NCBI GenBank assembly: GCA_024400455.1
Contig: JAKSMU010000011.1
Location: forward strand, 1 to 64,000
Length of the DNA stretch: 64,000 nucleotides
Origin: Bacteroidales bacterium
GTDB lineage: Bacteria; Bacteroidota; Bacteroidia; Bacteroidales; F082
Direction of reading: 5' to 3'
Shown one piece after another: positions 31,176 to 39,362 of the stretch. Made by a program: the position numbers and the translations under genes. The notes below the pieces were generated by a model, which ran no database searches, was not told the DNA's origin, and worked only from the letters and a program-made list of their open reading frames with translations. Position 1 is the stretch's first letter, and every line of letters begins with the position of its first letter.

Positions 31176-31919
31176 ATGGAAGACAATTACAAAAACAACA
31201 TGGTGTTCGGCGTGCATCCGGTTCAGGAACTGATTCGTGCACAGAAGGAAATAGAGAAGGTGTTCATTCAGAATGGCGTGCGTGCCCCTGAGATTTCAGA
31301 GATTTCGAATTATTGCCGCGCCAATGGCATCCCCGTTCAATATGTCCCGATGGAAAAAATGAACCGTCTGACGCGCAAGAACCACCAGGGTGTCATTGCT
31401 TTCATTTGTCCGATCGAATATCAGCCTCTTGAGAAAGTCATTCAGATGATTTTCGAAGAAGGTCGCGACCCGTTCATCCTGATGCTCGACCGTGTCACAG
31501 ATGTGCGCAATTTCGGTGCCATCGCCCGTACAGCCTACGCTGCCGGTGTCGATGCCATCGTCATTCCGTCAAGAGGCTCGGCACTCATCAATGGCGATGC
31601 CATGAAAACATCAGCAGGAGCCTTGTCAGCCATCAATGTTTGTCGTGTCGACAACATGAAGGATGCCATGGATTTCTTGAAAGCCAGTGGTTTGCGTATT
31701 GTCGGATTCACCGAGAAAGCCAAGCAAAGCCTGTGGAAGTCAGACCTTACAGGTCCGCTTTGCGTGATGATGGGCTCGGAAGAAGACGGCATCAGTCCTG
31801 CCTACATGAGCCGCCTCGACGACCATCTGCTCATCCCGATGCCAGGCGACATCGACTCGCTGAATGTCAGCGTTGCCACTGGCATTGTCTGCTTCGAGGT
31901 AGTGCGGCAAAGACTTTAA
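31176..31919 (+). CDS. rlmB: 23S rRNA 2'-O-ribose methyltransferase RlmB-like (SpoU/TrmH family)
   Basis: The 247-residue protein has an N-terminal SpoU substrate-binding domain (VFGVHPVQELIRAQKEIEKVF) and a C-terminal SPOUT methyltransferase domain with the three SpoU motifs: DRVTDVRNFGAIARTAYAAG, VMMGSEEDGIS and IPMPGDIDSLNVSVATGI. RlmB makes Gm2251 in 23S rRNA; other TrmH-family enzymes are close, so the target is probable. I chose ATG at 31176 over an upstream ATG at 31098 because the latter overlaps a REP hairpin and the promoter. Confidence 0.92.
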   Translation: MEDNYKNNMVFGVHPVQELIRAQKEIEKVFIQNGVRAPEISEISNYCRANGIPVQYVPMEKMNRLTRKNHQGVIAFICPIEYQPLEKVIQMIFEEGRDPFILMLDRVTDVRNFGAIARTAYAAGVDAIVIPSRGSALINGDAMKTSAGALSAINVCRVDNMKDAMDFLKASGLRIVGFTEKAKQSLWKSDLTGPLCVMMGSEEDGISPAYMSRLDDHLLIPMPGDIDSLNVSVATGIVCFEVVRQRL

Positions 31920-31950
31920 AGAATTCAAAGGTGTTACACGCGATAGCGTC

Positions 31951-31970
31951 ACTCCCGCGAAGGCGGGAGT
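31951..31970. repeat. Perfect 8-bp hairpin after rlmB
   Basis: ACTCCCGC (31951-31958) and GCGGGAGT (31963-31970) pair around a four-base loop. It is a REP-like or paused terminator hairpin without a T run, next to a stronger terminator at 31981. Confidence 0.6.
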
Positions 31971-31980
31971 CTCATTATAT

Positions 31981-32021
31981 AAAAAATCAGTCCCCGAAAA
32001 ATTCGAGGACTGATTTTTTTT
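31981..32021 (+). terminator. Bidirectional terminator between rlmB and the S9 peptidase gene
   Basis: AAATCAGTCC (31984-31993) pairs with GGACTGATTT (32007-32016), with A-runs before and eight T after. It can serve both convergent genes. Confidence 0.88.
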
Positions 32022-32027
32022 CATTTC

Positions 32028-32045
32028 AGACGCACGCGTCTCTAC
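32028..32045 (-). repeat. Short REP-type hairpin with GTAG foot
   Basis: AGACGC (32028-32033) pairs with GCGTCT (32036-32041) around AC, followed by CTAC at 32042-32045. It is a shortened version of the palindrome at 9751-9774, just downstream of the S9 peptidase gene. Confidence 0.65.
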
Positions 32046-32048
32046 ATT

Positions 32049-34145
32049 TTATTTCAAATATTTATCCAGCCAATTGTAGAATCTTCTTTGCCAGAGGACG
32101 CCATTCTGTGGTTGCAGCACCCAGTGGTTTTCATCCGGGAAATAGAGGAATTCTGCATCGATGCCACGGAGCACGGCTGCATTGTAGGCTTGCATGCCTT
32201 GTGTGAAGCAGATACGGTAATCCAAACCGCCGTGAATGACGAGGATTGGAGCCGTCCATTTGTCGACAAAGAGGTGTGGTGACTGAGCGTATGACTTTTG
32301 AGCCACGGCATTGTCCTTCTCCCAGAATGCACCGCCGAGGTCCCAGTTGACAAACCACATTTCTTCGGTTTCAAGATATTGTGCGTCAAGGTTGAACATG
32401 CCATCATGGGCAATCAAAGCCTTGAAACGGCCATCGTGGTGGCCTGCCAGCCAATACACCGAGAAGCCGCCGAAGCTGGCACCAACGGCGCCGAGACGGT
32501 TTTCATCAATGTAAGGCTCCTTCGAAACTTCGTCGATGGCGCTGAGGTAGTCTTCCATGCACTGCCCGCCATAGTCGCCGCTGATTTCTTCAAGCCATTC
32601 CTGGCCGAAACCAGGCAGACCGCGACGGTTAGGAGCAACGACGATGTAATCGTTGGCAGCCATCATTTGGAAATTCCAACGGTAGCTCCAGAACTGACTC
32701 ACCGTGCTCTGTGGACCGCCTTCACAATACAGCAATGCTGGATATTGCTTGCTCTCATCGAAATGTGGCGGGAAAATCACCCAAACCAACATGTCCTTGC
32801 CATCGGTAGTCTTAATCCAGCGTTCTTCAACCTTACCCATGGTGAGCTGATTGAAAATGTTGTCGTTGACGGTGGTGATTTGTGTGGCTTCGCCCGTTGC
32901 AGGGTCGACGCTGAAAAGTTCCGTCGGGTGACTCATGCTTTGTTTGCCGGCAATCAGCTTGTCGCCAGCGTAGGCTACTGAAACATAGTTGTGTGTGCCT
33001 TCTGTAATCTTGCGGATTTCACCGTTTTCAAGGGTCAAGGCATAAAGTTGGTCGGTAGCGTAAGTGTCACTGATGAAGTAAAGGGTCTTGCTGTCATCAG
33101 CCCAGCTGAAGCCCGTGCAGCACTGGTCGAAGTCGGCGGAATAGTCTGTCTTTTCGCCGGTTTCAAGGTTCATGACCATGAGACGCTGTTTGTCGGATTC
33201 ATAGCCATCACGTTCCTGACTTTCCCAAGCCATGTATTTGCCATCGGGCGAAATGACGGGGTTCATGTCGTAGCCCATCATGCCTTCGGTAAGGTTGCGG
33301 CATTCGCCTGATTGAATGATGTACTGGTAGATGTCGGTGTTGGTTGAAAGTGCATATTCCTTGCCGATTTTCTTGCGGCAGCAGTACACGAAACTCTGTC
33401 CGTCAGGCATCCAGCGCACCTGTTCCATGCCGCCCCAAGGACGGACCGGAGCTTCCCATTTTTCGCCAGCCATGGCATCGAATGAGGCCTCGAGTTTGCC
33501 AGAACTGATATTGCCCACGAAAAGATGGCTGAAAGTGTCGACCCATTGGTCCCAATGACGGTACATCAAGTCGTTGTTGATGCGGCCCGATGAAAGCGGG
33601 AGGTCAGGGTAGATGTCGGCAACCGTTTCGTTCAGCTTCACTTCCTTGCAGAAAATGACTTGAGCGCAATCAGGTGAATAAAGGAATCCGTTGATGTCGT
33701 CTGGTTCGTTGGAAATCTGTTCGCGGCCAGTGCCGTCAGGGTTGATTTCCCAAATCTGCATCGAACCGCTTTCGGCGCAAAGGAATCCGATTTTCTTGCC
33801 ATCAGGACGCCATTGCGGACTGTATTCGCTGACTTTTGAATCGGAAAGCACGCGGCAGTTGCTGCCGTCGGCATTCATGATGTAAAGCGTTGAACCGCTG
33901 CGGTTTTCCTCAACGCTGTAATAAGTCACGTTGAAGACGACCTGGCTGTGGTCGGGCGAGACGCTCGATTCGCCGATGCGCCCCATGCTCCAAAGCACTT
34001 CAGGGGTCATCACATCCGATTGAAGGGTCATTTCTTTTGGACCGATTTTTTCTTTGCCTTGAGGTTCAGTCTCAGGCTTTTGCGTGTTGCACGATACGAG
34101 TAAGCAGGTAATCATGGCTAACAAAGGTAAACTGTGTTTTTTCAT
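32049..34145 (-). CDS. S9-family prolyl oligopeptidase-type lipoprotein
   Basis: The 698-residue protein begins with a lipoprotein signal (lipobox LVSC, Cys19). About residues 40-430 form a beta-propeller of PD40-type repeats, and the C-terminal alpha/beta hydrolase domain has the triad Ser557 (GASFGG), Asp642 (HGGLDYR) and His674 (DENHW). This is the layout of dipeptidyl or acylaminoacyl peptidases that release di- or short peptides in the periplasm. Close Bacteroidales relatives include DPP5-type enzymes. The triad is intact. Confidence 0.92.
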   Translation of the reverse strand: MKKHSLPLLAMITCLLVSCNTQKPETEPQGKEKIGPKEMTLQSDVMTPEVLWSMGRIGESSVSPDHSQVVFNVTYYSVEENRSGSTLYIMNADGSNCRVLSDSKVSEYSPQWRPDGKKIGFLCAESGSMQIWEINPDGTGREQISNEPDDINGFLYSPDCAQVIFCKEVKLNETVADIYPDLPLSSGRINNDLMYRHWDQWVDTFSHLFVGNISSGKLEASFDAMAGEKWEAPVRPWGGMEQVRWMPDGQSFVYCCRKKIGKEYALSTNTDIYQYIIQSGECRNLTEGMMGYDMNPVISPDGKYMAWESQERDGYESDKQRLMVMNLETGEKTDYSADFDQCCTGFSWADDSKTLYFISDTYATDQLYALTLENGEIRKITEGTHNYVSVAYAGDKLIAGKQSMSHPTELFSVDPATGEATQITTVNDNIFNQLTMGKVEERWIKTTDGKDMLVWVIFPPHFDESKQYPALLYCEGGPQSTVSQFWSYRWNFQMMAANDYIVVAPNRRGLPGFGQEWLEEISGDYGGQCMEDYLSAIDEVSKEPYIDENRLGAVGASFGGFSVYWLAGHHDGRFKALIAHDGMFNLDAQYLETEEMWFVNWDLGGAFWEKDNAVAQKSYAQSPHLFVDKWTAPILVIHGGLDYRICFTQGMQAYNAAVLRGIDAEFLYFPDENHWVLQPQNGVLWQRRFYNWLDKYLK

Positions 34146-34170
34146 ATTTAATGACTTTAAAAATTTGCTT

Positions 34171-34178
34171 CAAAAGTA
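34171..34178 (-). promoter_or_regulatory. Putative promoter -7 element of the S9 peptidase gene
   Basis: TACTTTTG on the minus strand, 26 bases before the ATG at 34145. Confidence 0.6.
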
Positions 34179-34218
34179 CAAATTTATGGTGTCTGTTGAC
34201 AATTTTTTTCAATAATAC

Positions 34219-34249
34219 TTTGAGAATTTGCTGAATTACACTATTTTTG
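34219..34249 (+). promoter_or_regulatory. Putative efp promoter (-33 and -7)
   Basis: TTTG (34219-34222) and TATTTTTG (34242-34249) are separated by 19 bases, the usual Bacteroidota spacing, 39 bases before the efp ATG. Confidence 0.7.
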
Positions 34250-34287
34250 CACCGCTTTTTAGAATTCATAATTAAAAGAGAAATACT

Positions 34288-34851
34288 ATGTTAAGTCAAG
34301 ATGTAAAGATTGGAAGTGCAATCCGTATGGATGGTAAGATTTATTTCTGCATTGACTTCCAACACGTTAAGCCAGGTAAAGGCAACACTATCATGCGTAT
34401 CAAATTGAAGGATGTGCTCAGCGGCAATGTGCTTGAAAAGCGTTTCGACATTGGCGTGAAGCTGGAAGATGTCCGCGTTGAACACCGTCCTTACCAATAC
34501 CTTTATAAAGAAGGTGAAGACTATATCTTCATGCACACCGAGACCTACGAACAGATTCCGATCATGGAAGAAAACATCACCGGCGTGAAATTTATGAAGG
34601 AAAATGATGTCGTTGATGTCGTCGTCGACGCTTCAACCGAAACCATCCTTTACGCAGAAATGCCTGTGAAGACTGTCCTTCAAGTGACTTACACTGAACC
34701 TGGCGAAAAGGGCAATACCGCCACCAACGCCATGAAGGAAGCTACCGTTGAAACTGGCGCAGTCATTAAGGTGCCGTTGTTCATCAACAATGACGATATG
34801 ATCAGAGTTGACACCCGTACCGGTGAATATTGCGAACGCGTTAAAGCGTAA
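34288..34851 (+). CDS. efp: Elongation factor P
   Basis: EF-P relieves ribosome stalling at consecutive prolines. The 187-residue protein has the KOW-like N-terminal domain with KPGKGNT, whose tip lysine (K31) corresponds to the modified or active lysine, the OB domain II, and the C-terminal domain ending in FINNDDMIRVDTRTGEYCERV. The length is normal. It has a well-formed promoter and a strong terminator, so it is probably transcribed alone. Confidence 0.97.
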   Translation: MLSQDVKIGSAIRMDGKIYFCIDFQHVKPGKGNTIMRIKLKDVLSGNVLEKRFDIGVKLEDVRVEHRPYQYLYKEGEDYIFMHTETYEQIPIMEENITGVKFMKENDVVDVVVDASTETILYAEMPVKTVLQVTYTEPGEKGNTATNAMKEATVETGAVIKVPLFINNDDMIRVDTRTGEYCERVKA

Positions 34852-34871
34852 TGCTTTTCTAACGATATGTG

Positions 34872-34910
34872 AAAAGCGCAGACACCAATTTTCGGTTCTG
34901 CGCTTTTTTC
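34872..34910 (+). terminator. Rho-independent terminator of efp
   Basis: AAAGCGCAGA and TCTGCGCTTT pair around a 14-base loop, with T continuing to 34909. Confidence 0.88.
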
Positions 34911-34959
34911 TTACAACAAATCTTCGGTTTATCCGTTATAGTCAATAAACTGTCAGCCA

Positions 34960-35907
34960 ATGAAAATACCACAAACATCCCTTAAAGCTATCGCAGCACT
35001 AATTGATGCGGAATATGTCGGCGATCCTGATTTCCCAATCACCGGATTGAATGAAATCCACAAGGTGGAAGCCGGCGACATCACTTTCGTTGACCATCCT
35101 AAGTACTATGCAAAGGCGCTCAAGTCGGCGGCTACTGTTGTGCTCATTAACATGCGCATGGAGTGCCCTGAAGGGAAGGCGCTCTTGATTCACGATGATC
35201 CGTTTGATGCTTTCATCCGTATCTTGCGCCATTTCCGTCCGTTTGAGCCGCAGACCCAACCGGTCAGTCCGACGGCCGAAATAGGCGAGGGAACATACAT
35301 TATGCCGGGAGCGTTTGTGGGCAATCATTGTAAGATAGGCAAGAATTGCGTTATCCACCCAAATGTCACCATCTACGATTATTGTGAGGTCGGCGACAAT
35401 GTCATTATCCATTCTGGCAGTGTGATTGGCGCTGACGGCTATTATTTTCAGCGTCGTCCCGAAGGTTATAAGAAATTTGAGTCCTTTGGCCGCGTCGTCA
35501 TAGGCGATGATGTTGAAATTGGAGCCTTGTGCAGCATCGACAAGGGCGTGACTTCCGACACTATCATTAATAATGGTACAAAGATGGATAACCATTGTCA
35601 GGTGGGACACGACAGCTACATTGGCCGTAATTGCCTTATTGGAAGCCATGCCGCCATTGCCGGCGTTACACGTATTGAGGACGATGTCATCCTTTGGGGG
35701 CGTGTCTGCGTCAACAAGGATCTGGTGATAGGCGAGGGGGCCGTGGTGCTTGCTACATCGGCTGTCGATAAATCCATTGCACCGGGCAAGGCGGTTTTCG
35801 GCGTGCCGGCTCAAGATGTGCGTAAGCAATGGCGTGAACAGGTTGCCATGCGCCAACTGCCTGATTTCCTGAAGGAATACTATAAGAGACTTGAAAACGA
35901 ACAATAA
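34960..35907 (+). CDS. lpxD: LpxD-family UDP-3-O-acylglucosamine N-acyltransferase
   Basis: The 315-residue protein has an N-terminal LpxD uridine-binding domain (VGDPDFPITGLNEIHKVEAGDITFVDH) and a left-handed beta-helix of hexapeptide repeats (VIHPNVTIYDYCEVGDNVII...). The probable catalytic histidine is in HCQVGHDSYIG. LpxD adds the N-linked acyl chain in lipid A synthesis. Bacteroidota often have more than one LpxD-like gene, and this one stands apart from lpxC/lpxA, so it could be a paralogue. The next gene begins three bases after its stop. Confidence 0.87.
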   Translation: MKIPQTSLKAIAALIDAEYVGDPDFPITGLNEIHKVEAGDITFVDHPKYYAKALKSAATVVLINMRMECPEGKALLIHDDPFDAFIRILRHFRPFEPQTQPVSPTAEIGEGTYIMPGAFVGNHCKIGKNCVIHPNVTIYDYCEVGDNVIIHSGSVIGADGYYFQRRPEGYKKFESFGRVVIGDDVEIGALCSIDKGVTSDTIINNGTKMDNHCQVGHDSYIGRNCLIGSHAAIAGVTRIEDDVILWGRVCVNKDLVIGEGAVVLATSAVDKSIAPGKAVFGVPAQDVRKQWREQVAMRQLPDFLKEYYKRLENEQ

Positions 35908-35910
35908 ACT

Positions 35911-36828
35911 ATGAAAAGGATTTTATTTGTAATTGCAATTGCTTTGCTAAGTGTTAAAGCTTTCGCCCAACAGATGCAGACTTATAAGTTTGCGGAAAAA
36001 AACGGTCAGGAACTGTTTATGGATGTGTATACGCCGGAAAATGTCAATGAAAGCACGGTGACGGTTATGTATGTCTTTGGAGGTGGTTTCATCAGTGGCG
36101 AAAGAAATGATGCGAGTTCAAAGGAGTATTGCCTTGAACTTGTAAAACATGGCTATGTGGCAGTTGCCATCGACTACCGTTTGGGTTTGAAGGGTGAAAA
36201 GGATTTGGGCTTGTTTAATCACGAACCGGTCGAAAGGGCCATTAACATGGCGACGGAAGATGCTATTTCTGCCTTGAGTTATCTGGTTGAAAATGCAAAG
36301 GAATTGCGTGTCAATCCGCAGTTGATTGTCCTTGTGGGCAGCAGCGCGGGGGCCATCACGGTGCTCCAAACCAATTATTCGTTGTGTAATGGCTTCCTCA
36401 ATGCCGGCATTTTGCCTGCCGATTTCCGCCTGGCAGGAGTCGCTTCTTATGCTGGAGCTATCTTCTCAACACGTGGTAAAGTGAAGTACTCTAATCATGA
36501 ACCTGCACCAACCATGTTTTTCCATGGAACATCGGATAAGCTTGTGACTTACAAGCAGCTTCGCCTGTTTTCAACTGGTTTCTTCGGTTCGTCCAAGTTG
36601 GCACCGCGTTTCCAAAAGTTTGGCTATCCTTATTATTTCCGCCGTTATGAGGGGTATGGACATAGCGTTGCCGGAATGTTCACCCCGACAATTGATGTTT
36701 TCGATTGGTTTGTGAATCATTTCGTCATCAATCATGAATTGTTACAGGTGGAGGAAGATTATGTAAACATGGACGAGACCTCAAAACCTTCTTACGATAA
36801 CTTTACTCCTGATGATTTGTATAAATAA
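35911..36828 (+). CDS. Secreted alpha/beta hydrolase (carboxylesterase-like)
   Basis: The 305-residue protein has a signal peptide (to FAQ) and an esterase/lipase fold: oxyanion motif VFGGGFISG, nucleophile elbow LVGSSAGAIT, and a histidine in YEGYGHSVAGMF near the C-terminus. It should act in the periplasm on an unknown ester, possibly acyl or acetyl groups of envelope glycans given the lpxD neighbour. It is probably co-transcribed with lpxD. Confidence 0.86.
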   Translation: MKRILFVIAIALLSVKAFAQQMQTYKFAEKNGQELFMDVYTPENVNESTVTVMYVFGGGFISGERNDASSKEYCLELVKHGYVAVAIDYRLGLKGEKDLGLFNHEPVERAINMATEDAISALSYLVENAKELRVNPQLIVLVGSSAGAITVLQTNYSLCNGFLNAGILPADFRLAGVASYAGAIFSTRGKVKYSNHEPAPTMFFHGTSDKLVTYKQLRLFSTGFFGSSKLAPRFQKFGYPYYFRRYEGYGHSVAGMFTPTIDVFDWFVNHFVINHELLQVEEDYVNMDETSKPSYDNFTPDDLYK

Positions 36829-36854
36829 TTTGCCATTGGTATTGAAAAATGTTT

Positions 36855-36862
36855 TATTTTTG
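36855..36862 (+). promoter_or_regulatory. Putative promoter -7 element of the OmpA gene
   Basis: TATTTTTG, with about 80 bases of leader before the ATG at 36949. A long leader is common for abundant outer-membrane proteins. Confidence 0.6.
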
Positions 36863-36948
36863 CGATGATTTTTGCGTTTGATGGTTCAATCCATGAAATT
36901 GGTGGTATAGATATTTAATAATCAGTTTAATAAATACAAATTATCATT

Positions 36949-38145
36949 ATGAACAAACAAAAAAGTTTAATCGCAGTGGTGGCATTGCTTTTGCTCGGTT
37001 TGAATGTTAAGGCACAAGACAATGTTTATCCACACTATGGCTTCTGGAGCAACTGGAAACTTGGAGCAGAAGCAATCTACAATCACCAGTATGGCAATGG
37101 CGACTTCTTTGATTGGCGTCATGCTACCGATGCTGGTTTCGGCATTGTGCTCGAAAAAGAACTGAATCATGTATGGGATGTGCGTCTGCATGGTGCTATG
37201 CCAGGTCTCTTCACAAATGAGAAAAATCTTGGTGATGGCACATGGTATGACCGTTACGGCAAATTGACTGCTGACGTCAAGTTCAGCATTAACGATGCTA
37301 TCAAGGGTTACGATCCTGAACGCAGATTCTCCATTTATGCTTTGGCAGGTGCTGGTCTCGAAAGCCTTTTCCGCATCGAAAGATATGGCGACTATGCTGT
37401 TCTTTGGCAAGGTGGTCTCGGCATTAGTCAGGACTTTGGCAAACATGGTACTGTGTATGCTGAATACGTAGTTGACAACATTGCTGATATTCCGGACTTT
37501 AATTATATCCATGACCTTCATGGTTCTGTTGCTGTTGGCTTGATGTATCGTTTTGGCCCAACAACTAAAGATGCAGAAAGGATTGCTAACGAAAAAAAGT
37601 TCAATCAAGAAGAGCTGGACGCTCTTTACAACAAGGTAAACCAGCTCAATGGCGAATTAAATGACGCTCAACAGGAAGAAGGACGTCTCAATCAGCGCGT
37701 TGGTGATTTGGAACAACAGCTTGCTGACGCTAATGCTGCTTTAGCCGCTGCTGCCAATAACAATGATGAAGAACTTGATGCTGCTATCAATGGCATCGCT
37801 GACGACAATGTCGCTTTCCGCGCACTTCCTTTCTCAGTTCTTTTCGCTAATGACAGTTATGCAATTGCTGCCGACCAAATGGAAAAGATCCAGGCTGTCG
37901 CCGATGTCATGAAGCAAAATCCTGAACTTCGTTTGAGCGTTGTCGGTTATTGCGACTATACCGCTAGCGAAGAATACAATCAACAGCTTTCAGAACGTCG
38001 TGCTAACGCTGTGAAGGACCAACTCATTAAGTTTGGTGTTGAAGAATCACGCCTCACTGATTATGGTAAAGGTAAGACCACAGCTTTTGGCGACCTCAAG
38101 TCAGGTGTCAACCGCCGCGTTTCTTTCTATCGCATTGTTGAATAA
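36949..38145 (+). CDS. OmpA-family outer-membrane protein
   Basis: The 398-residue protein has a signal peptide (to VKAQ), an N-terminal beta-barrel (about residues 25-205), a coiled-coil linker (EELDALYNKVNQLNGELNDAQQ, about 220-265) and a C-terminal OmpA peptidoglycan-binding domain (PFSVLFANDSYAIAADQMEKIQ, LRLSVVGYCDYTAS, LSERRANAV). It anchors the outer membrane to peptidoglycan. It is similar to the major OmpA-like proteins of Bacteroidales. A strong terminator follows 30 bases later. Confidence 0.94.
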   Translation: MNKQKSLIAVVALLLLGLNVKAQDNVYPHYGFWSNWKLGAEAIYNHQYGNGDFFDWRHATDAGFGIVLEKELNHVWDVRLHGAMPGLFTNEKNLGDGTWYDRYGKLTADVKFSINDAIKGYDPERRFSIYALAGAGLESLFRIERYGDYAVLWQGGLGISQDFGKHGTVYAEYVVDNIADIPDFNYIHDLHGSVAVGLMYRFGPTTKDAERIANEKKFNQEELDALYNKVNQLNGELNDAQQEEGRLNQRVGDLEQQLADANAALAAAANNNDEELDAAINGIADDNVAFRALPFSVLFANDSYAIAADQMEKIQAVADVMKQNPELRLSVVGYCDYTASEEYNQQLSERRANAVKDQLIKFGVEESRLTDYGKGKTTAFGDLKSGVNRRVSFYRIVE

Positions 38146-38175
38146 TCATCTTAATAGATAGATGATATCAATCTA

Positions 38176-38211
38176 AAAACGGGTGAGGCTGAAGCCTCGC
38201 CCGTTTTTTTT
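38176..38211 (+). terminator. Rho-independent terminator of the OmpA gene
   Basis: ACGGG-T-GAGGC and GCCTC-G-CCCGT pair around TGAA, followed by eight T. The next 125 bases (38212-38336) hold no feature I can support. Confidence 0.9.
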
Positions 38212-38336
38212 GTATATCTTTCCATCGTTCATGTTTTGTGCCTAGTATCTGCAGGGTGGGTTGATAACATGGTCTTGATGGGCTATGCGAACGGTTTACC
38301 GATGAAAGGTGCTGGGGGTATATCTGCTCTTCTAAA

Positions 38337-38370
38337 CTAAAAAAGGCCACATCGCTGTGGCCTTTTTTAG
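38337..38370 (-). terminator. Perfect bidirectional terminator
   Basis: GGCCACA (38345-38351) pairs with TGTGGCC (38356-38362), with A-runs before and T-runs after. It terminates the leftward gene at 38389-39339. Confidence 0.9.
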
Positions 38371-38388
38371 TGAATCTATTTCATCCTT

Positions 38389-39339
38389 TTATTCTCCGGT
38401 AGATGCTGGCACCAAAGTATATACAGGTTGTTCCACTGGTGGAATCAAGATGCCATTTGCATTTTGGTCAAATGCAACGGGCTGGTTGGCGTATTCGCTG
38501 TTATATATTTTAAGCGGACGGTTCATGTGGTATATCATCTTGCCTAAAAGGAAGATATCGACACCGCAAATAACTAACATGTCGATAATGCCCCAGAAAT
38601 TGAAAATGGCACCTATGGCAAAAACAAGTGATACTCCGGAAGCGGCTAGTGTATTGGTTCTGAACTTTTTGTACTGACGCGCGGCGTCTGGGCAATACTT
38701 TTCAATGAACTTTTGAAATTCAACAGCATCAAAATCAACGCCATCACCCACATAATGGTCGATTCGCGCCATTTTCGGCTTCCCGGCTTCTTTGGGTGAG
38801 TCGGCAGCTTTTACTCGGGTCAGGTATGGGAATGTGCTCAGGTTGAAATCTTCCGCTTTGGTGATTTCTTCTCCGTTGCTTGGTTTGTTCACTGCGACAG
38901 GCACAGGAGTGGGAGCGACGTTTCCCGCTATGTTTGGATACTCAGTGGTAATCGTGAAGTTGTAATCGCCATCGACAAACTGCGTGACGATTTTTTCCAC
39001 TTTGCTCATGCTGAGTGAGATTTCGTTGCCGGTAGTGGTACGGACCACTATGGTTTCGTTGGTCTGGCTGATAATCTGACACTCAATCACAGATCCGTTT
39101 TTTAAATAGACTAAATCGTTGCCATCGTCGGTGGTGACTGTTGCTTTGAAATCAGATGCGTTGGGAATTTGCAGGAGCATTGTGTTCCCGTTTGAATCTT
39201 CGAAGCAATACGAATTCATAATTAGGTTGACTAGATATTCGATGTCATCGTAACGCAAAAGATTGAGTTCTTCAATCGTGTTGGCAAAGAGACCCATGCC
39301 AAACAGCGCAAAAACTAGTGATAAAAAAATCTTTTTCAT
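38389..39339 (-). CDS. Membrane-associated hypothetical protein
   Basis: The 316-residue protein has a signal peptide (to FAN) and an N-terminal beta-rich domain with the Bacteroidota motif DDGNDLVYLKNGSVIECQI (about residues 72-90). A second extracytoplasmic helical region follows, then two adjacent transmembrane helices (LAASGVSLVFAIGAIFNFWG and IDMLVICGVDIFLLGKMIY, about 228-270) and a proline-rich tail. The YLKNG motif occurs in many uncharacterised Bacteroidota envelope proteins. No enzymatic function is visible. Confidence 0.8.
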   Translation of the reverse strand: MKKIFLSLVFALFGMGLFANTIEELNLLRYDDIEYLVNLIMNSYCFEDSNGNTMLLQIPNASDFKATVTTDDGNDLVYLKNGSVIECQIISQTNETIVVRTTTGNEISLSMSKVEKIVTQFVDGDYNFTITTEYPNIAGNVAPTPVPVAVNKPSNGEEITKAEDFNLSTFPYLTRVKAADSPKEAGKPKMARIDHYVGDGVDFDAVEFQKFIEKYCPDAARQYKKFRTNTLAASGVSLVFAIGAIFNFWGIIDMLVICGVDIFLLGKMIYHMNRPLKIYNSEYANQPVAFDQNANGILIPPVEQPVYTLVPASTGE

Positions 39340-39362
39340 AAAGCTGATCTATTTTTTATGAT

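Noticed and set aside
38212-38336. A possible small RNA between two terminators
   Set aside because: No TAnnTTTG promoter or stable fold was found in these 125 bases.
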